Shown: positions 15,658 to 22,649 of the stretch, piece after piece
How positions within the stretch are numbered: the first letter of the stretch is position 1
Layout of the letters: each line of letters opens with the position of its first letter
Source of the DNA: Spirochaetales bacterium
GTDB lineage: Bacteria > Spirochaetota > Spirochaetia > UBA9216
NCBI GenBank assembly: GCA_016839055.1
Contig: JAEKNX010000006.1
Location: forward strand, 245,000-308,999
DNA: 64,000 bases
Direction of reading: 5' to 3'
Notes under the pieces: generated by a model
The model's database searches: none
Told to the model about the DNA's origin: nothing
Seen by the model: the letters and a program-made list of their open reading frames with translations, nothing else
Translations under genes and position numbers: made by a program

Positions 15658-17586
15658 CTATTCTTCTGTTTTCGGACCGGCAGTCTCATCTTCAGCCGCG
15701 CCGGCATCGGTACTCTCTTCCGGTTTGGGCGGCAGGGGAGCCGGCTTGTCGGTATATATTAGAATCTCTTCGGTGTCGGTTCGGTGTCTTATTTTTACGT
15801 ACAAAGTCTGGGTGTCCCTGTCATACCACCATCCGCTGAAATACTGCAGGAAGCGGTGATCCGCGTTCCATTTGTATCCGAGAAGGTTCATCTGGTAGAA
15901 GGGTTTTATATTTCTGACCGCGAAAGTATGAATTTGTCCGGCTGGGAACTTGAAGGTCATCTTGTAGCCGAAGTCTGTTTTTTCGGTATTGAAAGTCTCA
16001 GCCTGGTTCAGAACGGTCAGCTTTTCCCCCGTCTCGCTGAAGAAGTAGTCTTTGGCAGGATAATACGGATTATCTGAAAGAAGAGGATAAATATGCTCCG
16101 GTGGAATATTGTTTTCGGTAAGAAGGTTTCCGCTCTCTCCCTCCCAGGCGGTCTTTGGGAGAAACCCGAGATTATCCGAGATTGACAGGGCTGAATTAAT
16201 AATTTCCCTGCCGAGTGAGTTGATGTTACTCAAGCCGTCTTTTTCTTTTATACCCTTCATGACAATTCCTGTTTTAAGAGAGAGGAGGATGTCCGCGTTT
16301 TTCTTATCATCAACTATAAACAGCCGGTCGGAGACTACTTCAATAGACGGAAGAATTATTTTTTCCACGACATTTAGAAGCGGGGCGAATTTGCTGCCTA
16401 ATTCGGCGTATGCGTTATTAATTTCCCAGTAAAACCAGAGCATCCCCGATGCCTCTCGGATATTTATATCGGCTTCTGGGAGTGAATCGGCCATTTTTAG
16501 AAGATTTTTGGTTAATACATCTGAATCTTCGGATAGAACAAGGGTGCTGAGATCCTCATCAGTGAAAACTGAGTAGTCATGGTTAGCTGTTCGTCGCTCA
16601 AGGCTCGAGAGTTTCCGTTCAAGATTTCGGTTGTATGCCCACCCTTCGTTCACAATATTTCCAAAGAGGGATGAACTGAGTATCCCGAGATCATCACTAT
16701 ACTTCTCCGCACTACGATCCAGAGAACTCTTTGCCCTAGGATATTCGGCTTTACCGATCTGTTCGGAGACGGCGGCAACCAGTGCTTCTTCGTTGAATTC
16801 AGGCAGGCCGGTCTTGGATGTCCAGGTTCCGCTTTCTTCTTTAAACCTAATATCCATAAACCCTGAGATTGTTTTCTCAAGGTAGGAGGCTATGTTGTTC
16901 TCGAGTGCCTCAGCCGAGACGAGTTTTGAATTGCCGCTGAACCAGTAGGTGAATGCATCGAGGGACGTGTTCACGGATTTCTCGAAGCTGAGATCTGAAA
17001 ACCCGCCGCCCTCGGGCAGAAGTTGAAGATTTCCTGTTTCAGCATCGAATGAAACACCCTCGGGCAGGGATAGAAAGTACCTGCTGTCGTCGGAAGTAGT
17101 AACCGAGAGCACTGGAACCCCTTCAAGCATCTCTATCACAGAGCCTTTGGCTTCAATGAGGGGAATTTCTATAGATTTAATAGAATCCGGATCTCCTGCC
17201 GAAAGGCTGATGTTTATAATATTCTCGCTGTTCTGCGGAGCGGAAAAACTGATGCTGATATCTTTATTCAGCCGGAGGTCAATACTCGTCGCCGTTATCC
17301 GGTAATTTATCGGAACGGTATTATGGGTTAATCCGTCACGGGAGTAGACGAGCATCGGATTTCCCTCGTCGAATGAAAAAGAGATGCCGTTACAGCTCAC
17401 CTGGAGAGCGGATATGTAATCTCCCCTTCCGGGAGCTCCTGCATGAGTTCTGCCGGATACTTTAATTCCGGAAACCTCGGCGGAAAATCCCCGGGAACCG
17501 GAAAACTGCACATATAATAAAGAAATAATTACTGCCGCATAAATTACCGGAATAAGAAAATATGCTTTGTTCACTTTGGTATTCAT
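15658..17586 (-). CDS. unknown membrane-anchored periplasmic protein
   Basis: A 642-aa protein I do not recognise. It has a single N-terminal hydrophobic segment (AYFLIPVIYAAVIISLLYV), an extended soluble region rich in beta-type sequence up to about residue 220, a helical central region, and a low-complexity Pro/Glu-rich acidic tail (PAPLPPKPEESTD...). The N-terminal segment lacks a clear cleavage site, so it probably tethers the protein to the inner membrane. Its stop abuts the tkt terminator. There is no Shine-Dalgarno; a promoter with -35 TTGAAT, 17-bp spacer and -10 TAAGAT ends 9 nt before the ATG. It is divergent from the beta-barrel gene at 17853. An envelope role is plausible, nothing more. 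Confidence 0.7.
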   Translation of the reverse strand: MNTKVNKAYFLIPVIYAAVIISLLYVQFSGSRGFSAEVSGIKVSGRTHAGAPGRGDYISALQVSCNGISFSFDEGNPMLVYSRDGLTHNTVPINYRITATSIDLRLNKDISISFSAPQNSENIINISLSAGDPDSIKSIEIPLIEAKGSVIEMLEGVPVLSVTTSDDSRYFLSLPEGVSFDAETGNLQLLPEGGGFSDLSFEKSVNTSLDAFTYWFSGNSKLVSAEALENNIASYLEKTISGFMDIRFKEESGTWTSKTGLPEFNEEALVAAVSEQIGKAEYPRAKSSLDRSAEKYSDDLGILSSSLFGNIVNEGWAYNRNLERKLSSLERRTANHDYSVFTDEDLSTLVLSEDSDVLTKNLLKMADSLPEADINIREASGMLWFYWEINNAYAELGSKFAPLLNVVEKIILPSIEVVSDRLFIVDDKKNADILLSLKTGIVMKGIKEKDGLSNINSLGREIINSALSISDNLGFLPKTAWEGESGNLLTENNIPPEHIYPLLSDNPYYPAKDYFFSETGEKLTVLNQAETFNTEKTDFGYKMTFKFPAGQIHTFAVRNIKPFYQMNLLGYKWNADHRFLQYFSGWWYDRDTQTLYVKIRHRTDTEEILIYTDKPAPLPPKPEESTDAGAAEDETAGPKTEE

Positions 17587-17595
17587 AATCGGCTT

Positions 17596-17624
17596 ATCTT
17601 ATCAAGGCTGATGCAAAGATTCAA
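17596..17624 (-). promoter_or_regulatory. promoter of the unknown anchored protein
   Basis: Reverse strand: -35 TTGAAT (17624-17619), 17-bp spacer, -10 TAAGAT (17601-17596), 9 nt before the ATG at 17586. Fits a very short or absent leader. Confidence 0.4.
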
Positions 17625-17795
17625 CAGAAAAATGAATTGTTACTCTTGCATTCTGATAATAGAACGCGTATGATTAATCAGACATTTGATTTATTTAATA
17701 ATCCTGATTATATTCTTATTAAAGCTTTTTTAGCTAATCATTACTATTATAATAAGTAATTGATATTAACATCAGCAAAACACACCAATTAATAG

Positions 17796-17812
17796 TTGGC
17801 ATGTTTCTTGCT
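17796..17812 (+). promoter_or_regulatory. sigma-54 (RpoN) promoter of the beta-barrel gene
   Basis: TTGGCATG-TTTC-TTGCT matches the -24/-12 consensus (TTGGCACG-N4-TTGCW) at every conserved position, including the invariant GG and GC. The expected start near 17823 leaves about 30 nt including AGGAGG before the ATG at 17853. Upstream, TCTGAT (17652-17657) and ATCAGA (17677-17682) form an inverted repeat at about -145 to -170 that could bind an enhancer-binding protein. Confidence 0.65.
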
Positions 17813-17852
17813 TGTTAATATTACCGACATGAAATTTTTTTAGGAGGCAGCC

Positions 17853-19262
17853 ATGAGAAGGTTACTGTTTACTTTATTACTAATAAGTGTAATTACGCTG
17901 GGTGCATTCGCTGAGGTTACTATCAACCTGCAGCCGACTGCCATTCCGGTTAATCCAAACCTTGCGGGGCAGGGCGGATCGTTTACCGCTAACGCAAAAG
18001 GTTATAACTCATTGTTCAAGAATCCAGCGGGATTCGCAATGGACGGAGGATCTTTCACTCTCCTCAGCATTAATTCCTGGGTTTTTGCCGATCAGTCACT
18101 GATCGATTTTGCTACAAACCCCGAGGGGGTCGAAGGCTACTATCAGGATATCGGTACTCAGCTAGCCGAGGTTGACCAGGCGGATATTGAGGCCTGGGTG
18201 GATACTACTTCTGAAGCCGAGATGCTTGAAATGCTTGAGACCGCGGGCTTCGATCCTGCAGCATTTGAGACGAATCCTCAGGGCTATATAGAGAGTCTGG
18301 GACTAGAGAGCATTGCCTCGGACCCGCAGACAGCGCTCAGCGACGGAACAATCTCAGTTGAAATGATTAATCTTGCGACAGCTGTAATAGAAGATATAGC
18401 CGGCGTCGAACTGCTTCCTTCTGGAAACCTGAGAATAGGAACCAACATAGGCCTTCTTGGAGGCGTAGGCGGAGGATTCGGTTTTGGAATAAACCTGAAT
18501 GCTGATGCATACCTGAAGGGACCGACAATTATCAGCGCAGAAGGCTACGCGGCACTGACGGCGACGGTCACGGCAGGCTATGCTCTTGAGCTCCTTCCTG
18601 ACTTCCTTTATATCGGTGCCGACCTGAGGCCGCTGTACCGTGTATATCTTCCTGTTTCGGGAGAACAGGCTCTTTCTCTTATGACGGATTTCTCCGACAT
18701 AACTGCGACGATGAATGCATACAGCGCTTATGCAGGCTGGGGGCTGGGAATTGATGCCGGTGCCATTATAAAGCTTGGCGATCTGAAACTTGGTCTGACG
18801 GTGACTGATATTCTTGACACAAAGATGAATTACACCGCCATGTCGGTGGGAGAGCTTCTCGCGAGTGCCGCAGCCATGAGTATTCCGGCAGGTACAGAGA
18901 TAGCGAATGAGATGTTCGTTATTCCGATGGACGTGCTTCTGGGAGCGGCTTATACCCTCAATTTCGCAGATGATATCTATCTTGATATTCATGCTGAGGT
19001 CTCTAATGTCGTCAGAGGATTCAGAGCCCTGCAGGATGGAGACGACTATGATTACTTGTCGCTTCTTCATGCAGGAGCGGAATTCTCACTCTGGAATTTC
19101 ATCGGACTCCGGGGCGGATACAATGAAGGATATCTAAGCGCAGGGGCCTCAATTAAGCTATTTTTTATCGAGGTTGCTGCTTCCGGATTCATGAAGGCTA
19201 ACACAGCGTCTGTTGGTTATTCTGATTTTGGTGCAAGTGTCGAAGCTGCAATCCGCTTTTAA
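17853..19262 (+). CDS. outer-membrane beta-barrel protein
   Basis: A 469-aa protein with a cleavable signal peptide (MRRLLFTLLLISVITLGAFA). The mature part begins with a region resembling PorV/FadL-type outer-membrane proteins (NPNLAGQGGSFTANAKGYNSLFKNPAG) and contains many Gly/aromatic alternating strands. It ends in IRF, an aromatic C-terminus as used by the outer-membrane assembly machinery. An acidic helical insert lies at about residues 85-175. The substrate or function is unknown; a channel or surface protein is likely. AGGAGG precedes the ATG. A sigma-54 promoter and a downstream terminator make it a single-gene unit, which suggests it responds to a specific nutritional or stress signal. 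Confidence 0.75.
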   Translation: MRRLLFTLLLISVITLGAFAEVTINLQPTAIPVNPNLAGQGGSFTANAKGYNSLFKNPAGFAMDGGSFTLLSINSWVFADQSLIDFATNPEGVEGYYQDIGTQLAEVDQADIEAWVDTTSEAEMLEMLETAGFDPAAFETNPQGYIESLGLESIASDPQTALSDGTISVEMINLATAVIEDIAGVELLPSGNLRIGTNIGLLGGVGGGFGFGINLNADAYLKGPTIISAEGYAALTATVTAGYALELLPDFLYIGADLRPLYRVYLPVSGEQALSLMTDFSDITATMNAYSAYAGWGLGIDAGAIIKLGDLKLGLTVTDILDTKMNYTAMSVGELLASAAAMSIPAGTEIANEMFVIPMDVLLGAAYTLNFADDIYLDIHAEVSNVVRGFRALQDGDDYDYLSLLHAGAEFSLWNFIGLRGGYNEGYLSAGASIKLFFIEVAASGFMKANTASVGYSDFGASVEAAIRF

Positions 19263-19283
19263 TAAAATCCATTAATTAAACAG

Positions 19284-19317
19284 AAGCGTCTTTTCAGTTG
19301 AAAAGGCGCTTTTTTTT
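19284..19317 (+). terminator. rho-independent terminator after the beta-barrel gene
   Basis: AAGCGTCTTTTCA pairs with TTGAAAAGGCGCTT, including one G-T pair, and runs into eight T. The -35 box of the next gene overlaps its right arm. Confidence 0.85.
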
Positions 19318-19326
19318 GAGTATCAT
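19298..19326 (+). promoter_or_regulatory. promoter of the molybdopterin oxidoreductase gene, overlapping a terminator
   Basis: -35 TTGAAA (19298-19303), 17-bp spacer, -10 TATCAT (19321-19326). The ATG at 19336 is 9 nt further and lacks a ribosome site. The -35 lies within the upstream terminator stem. Confidence 0.45.
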
Positions 19327-19335
19327 CCCTTTACC

Positions 19336-21408
19336 ATGGAAATACCTGTAAGCTGTAATAAAGACTGCGGAGGCGGATGCCCCCTAAGTGCCATTGTCGA
19401 AGACGGCAGAATAGTACGAATTACCGACAGCCGTCACAGGGGGCCCTGGATGAGCGGTTGTCTCAGGGGCTACCGGGCGCACAGGCTCACATATCATCCC
19501 GACAGGATAAAGACTCCGCTTTTAAAAGACCGCAGGACGGGAAGCTTCCGGAAAGTAAGCTGGGATGATGCACTGGATCACACGGCCGAGAGGCTGTCGG
19601 CTTTAAGGGAAGAATCGGGTCCGCTGACGGTGATGAGACTCGGCGGAAGCGGTTCCTGCCGGGGGGCTCTTCATAATACGTCGAAGCTCGCTATGCGGTT
19701 TCTAAATCTCTACGGGGGTTATACGGAGACAACAGGTTCCTACAGTTCGGCCGCCGTCAGCTTTGTTACCCCCTTCGTCTACGGTACCTCGAACGCGGCA
19801 ATTGATGCCGGGTCACTGGAGAATTCGAAATTTATATTTTTACCAGGCGCGAACATTGCTGACCTGCGCTTCGGGTCCGAGCTCGGAAACAGGCTTGTTG
19901 ATGCTCGGAAGCGCGGCGTTGAGATGATAGTCGCCGATCCGAGGAGAACACGTACGGTCGACCTGCTCGGCGCAAGATGGATGAAGATTCGTCCCGGCAC
20001 CGATGGTGCTTTTATTGCCGCCCTTATCTTTGATCTATGTGAGAACGGCGGAATTGATGAGACCTATATAGCAAAATACTGCCACGGCTTTGACATGTTC
20101 AGAAATTGGCTTTTTTGCGCCCCCGCCAAGACTCCTGAATGGGCGTCCGGCATCTGCGGAACCCCGGCTGGAGATATTCGTTATCTTGCCGGCTGCTACA
20201 GGCGGTATAAACCGTCTGCCCTCATCCCTGGTTTGTCAATACAGCGGAACCTGGGCGGTGAGGATTCGGCCAGGATGGCAATGGTTCTTCAGGCGGTTAC
20301 CGGAAATACCGGAATTGCCGGCGGGTCGAGCGGGGCCAATATCTGGGGGACAATGCCAAATCCTGCCTGCGGGAAGATAGATCCGAACCCCGGCAGCGCG
20401 GAGGGCAGGGTGAAACGCTATTTTCCGGTCTACAGCTGGGCAGATGAAGTGCTGAACCCGCTAAATAATCCGCCTGTAAGGGCCCTTTATAACTGCGGCG
20501 GCAACTATATTACGCAGGGTGCCGATACGGCGAAGGCGAAAGCTGCCTTCGCGGCAGCGGATTTTTCTGTAACTCATGATTTTTTCATGACTCCGACCGC
20601 GGCCGCTTCGGATGTTGTCTTCCCCGTCGCCGATTTTCTTGAGCGCAGCGATATCGTCTTCCCTGAGGGGAATTTTCTCCTGTATTCCGCGCAGGCGGTA
20701 GAGGCCTCTCCTGGTGTAAAGACCGATTATGAGATATTCAGCCTTCTGTCTGAACGGCTTGGCTTCGGCGCTGCCTTTACCGAAGGCCGCAGCGAAGAGC
20801 AGTGGCTGTCGTATTTTCTGGATAATTCCGATGTCTGGGACAGGGCGGCATTTAAAGAAAGCGGAATCTTCTTCGGCGATGACAACCGGAGGGTGGCCCT
20901 TTCTGAGTTTATTTCTGATCCGGAGGCGTGCCGGCTTGGCACTCCCTCGGGGAAAATTGAAATCAGTTCTGAAGCATACGCGTTAACGGGCGCGTCGCCC
21001 TTTCCGGTGTACACCGATTACCGAATCAAGGACAAGATTCAGCTTATTACGCCTCATTCCAGGATGAGAATTAACTCGCAATTTTCGAATTTGTCTGATG
21101 AGCGCAATAATCTTTTGATGAATACCGCCGATGCTGCACAGCGCGGGATAGAAGACGGACAGACCGTGATTATCCGGGGCGGCAGCGGCAGAATAGAAAC
21201 CGGGGTCAGGCTGATAGATGATATAATGAGCGGCACAGCCTGTCTCGAAGCAGGCAAGTGGGCGGACTTTGATGATGGAAGCGGAGCGGATACCAGGGGT
21301 TCGGCAAATGTTGTTACTTCCTCCGTTCCGACTATGCCGTCCGGCGGAGCCCGGACCAATTCAACCTGGGTTGAAATATTAGCCCTGCGGCCGGAGGATG
21401 ATGAATGA
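19336..21408 (+). CDS. DMSO-reductase-family molybdopterin oxidoreductase, lone catalytic subunit
   Basis: A 690-aa protein. The N-terminal [4Fe-4S] motif is CNKDCGGGCP with a fourth Cys in SGCLRG. The bis-molybdopterin-guanine-dinucleotide fold follows, with GSYSSAAVSF near residue 140 where DmsA/BisC-type enzymes carry the Mo-ligating Ser. The C-terminal cofactor-binding domain is present (ITPHSRMRINSQFSN). There is no Tat signal, so it should be cytoplasmic. No electron-transfer (DmsB) or membrane (DmsC) subunit gene is nearby, which is unusual for DmsA-like enzymes. It overlaps the M20 amidohydrolase gene by 4 bp, so the two are probably translated together. Substrate unknown: S-oxide, N-oxide or hydroxylated heterocycle reduction are all possible. 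Confidence 0.8.
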   Translation: MEIPVSCNKDCGGGCPLSAIVEDGRIVRITDSRHRGPWMSGCLRGYRAHRLTYHPDRIKTPLLKDRRTGSFRKVSWDDALDHTAERLSALREESGPLTVMRLGGSGSCRGALHNTSKLAMRFLNLYGGYTETTGSYSSAAVSFVTPFVYGTSNAAIDAGSLENSKFIFLPGANIADLRFGSELGNRLVDARKRGVEMIVADPRRTRTVDLLGARWMKIRPGTDGAFIAALIFDLCENGGIDETYIAKYCHGFDMFRNWLFCAPAKTPEWASGICGTPAGDIRYLAGCYRRYKPSALIPGLSIQRNLGGEDSARMAMVLQAVTGNTGIAGGSSGANIWGTMPNPACGKIDPNPGSAEGRVKRYFPVYSWADEVLNPLNNPPVRALYNCGGNYITQGADTAKAKAAFAAADFSVTHDFFMTPTAAASDVVFPVADFLERSDIVFPEGNFLLYSAQAVEASPGVKTDYEIFSLLSERLGFGAAFTEGRSEEQWLSYFLDNSDVWDRAAFKESGIFFGDDNRRVALSEFISDPEACRLGTPSGKIEISSEAYALTGASPFPVYTDYRIKDKIQLITPHSRMRINSQFSNLSDERNNLLMNTADAAQRGIEDGQTVIIRGGSGRIETGVRLIDDIMSGTACLEAGKWADFDDGSGADTRGSANVVTSSVPTMPSGGARTNSTWVEILALRPEDDE

Positions 21409-22571
21409 GTATGAGTATCGAGAAATTGAAGAAGGCCGCGCTGGACGCAATTGAGCGCGAGAGGGATGATATCTTCAGACTGAGCCGCCAGATAAACCGG
21501 AACCCCGAACTCTCCTACATGGAAAGGCTTGCGTCATCCGAGCTTGTCTCATTTTTTGAGAAGAGGGGGTTCGAGACAGAAAGTCCGTACGGGGGCCTGG
21601 ATACGGCATTTTTAGCCGAATACAACTGCCGGAATCGGCAGAGCGTTCCGGCTTTTATTGCCGAATATGACGCGCTGGCTTCTATAGGCCACGGCTGCGG
21701 ACATAATCTGATAGCCGCGGCGGCAGCGGCAGCGGCAGTTGGAACGGCCGAGGCCGTAAGATCCGCCAAGGCTGACGGAGGATACGGCGATGTTTCCGGT
21801 TTCAGGGTTATAGGCACTCCGGGCGAAGAAGTAGTTGACAGTATCTCCGGCAAAACCCGAATGCTCGAAGAAGGGGCGTTTATCGGGATAAGTCATGCTT
21901 TGATGTTCCATCCATGGACGAGCACCGGTGTCGCGAAGAAGGATCTCGGGTATTCAGCCTACAGGATAACCTTCCGCGGACGTCCGGCCCATGCCGCGGC
22001 TGATCCCTGGAACGGCAGAAATGCTCTGGACGCGGCTGTCCTCTTCTATAACGCGGTCAGCATGCTGCGTCAACAGCTGTCTCCGGGAATGAGGATGCAC
22101 TGCATTCTGCCTGAAGCCGGAGCCGCTCTTAACATTATTCCGGAATACTGCACGGCCGAGGTGATGATCCGTTCTACCGAACTTGACTATTTGAAAAAAA
22201 CCGAGAGGAATCTCAATGACTGTGCCGGGGGAGCTGCCTCTGCTGCCCTTTGCTCCTATGAGATGGAGTTGCTGTCTTCGGTTAAACCAATTCTATTCAG
22301 CCGTGATTTATTTATATCGTTAATGGGGAATATGAAGGCCCAAGATGAAGAACTTGAGGAAATGCCCCTATGGGAAGCCTCTTCCGATTTCGGTGATGTC
22401 AGCCGCGAAATTCCTTCAATATGCCTCCTGTATAAGACTCATGATGCTTCGACCTGCTGGCATTCAAGGGAGGCCGCAAGAGAAGCTGATACCGAAAAAG
22501 CGAATGAGGCTATGCTTCGAGCCGCCGGTTTTCTTGCGCTTACCGCGATCGATTTAATGTTTACGAAATAA
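21405..22571 (+). CDS. M20 family amidohydrolase (AbgB-like)
   Basis: A 388-aa zinc aminoacylase/carboxypeptidase-type hydrolase. Metal-site regions are visible: ALASIGHGCGHNLI, GTPGEE, HALMFHPW, and the dimerisation-domain RGRPAHAAADPWNGRNALDA. The closest general type is p-aminobenzoyl-glutamate hydrolase subunit B and related amidohydrolases, but the exact amide substrate cannot be told. GGAGG lies 7 nt before the ATG, and the gene overlaps the molybdoenzyme stop as ATGA. A short Ala-rich run (residues about 105-115) encoded by GCGGCAGCG-type repeats is a likely site of replication slippage. Confidence 0.82.
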   Translation: MSMSIEKLKKAALDAIERERDDIFRLSRQINRNPELSYMERLASSELVSFFEKRGFETESPYGGLDTAFLAEYNCRNRQSVPAFIAEYDALASIGHGCGHNLIAAAAAAAAVGTAEAVRSAKADGGYGDVSGFRVIGTPGEEVVDSISGKTRMLEEGAFIGISHALMFHPWTSTGVAKKDLGYSAYRITFRGRPAHAAADPWNGRNALDAAVLFYNAVSMLRQQLSPGMRMHCILPEAGAALNIIPEYCTAEVMIRSTELDYLKKTERNLNDCAGGAASAALCSYEMELLSSVKPILFSRDLFISLMGNMKAQDEELEEMPLWEASSDFGDVSREIPSICLLYKTHDASTCWHSREAAREADTEKANEAMLRAAGFLALTAIDLMFTK

Positions 22572-22587
22572 TTTTTATATCGATAAC

Positions 22588-22616
22588 TTGACACTGAATA
22601 AATAAAACGCTATTTT
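22588..22616 (+). promoter_or_regulatory. promoter of the CoA-disulfide-reductase-type gene
   Basis: -35 TTGACA (22588-22593), 17-bp spacer, -10 TATTTT (22611-22616). TATTTTT and AAAAATA (22611-22630) form a 7-bp inverted repeat over the -10 that may be an operator. Confidence 0.55.
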
Positions 22617-22649
22617 TAGATAGAAAAATATCTATATAGGCGAGGTTCC

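Noticed and set aside
19336..21408. Formate dehydrogenase linked to the transhydrogenase operon
   Set aside because: The expected Cys or selenocysteine Mo ligand is absent; the site matches the Ser-type DMSO reductase group, and the gene is 6 kb away with its own promoter.
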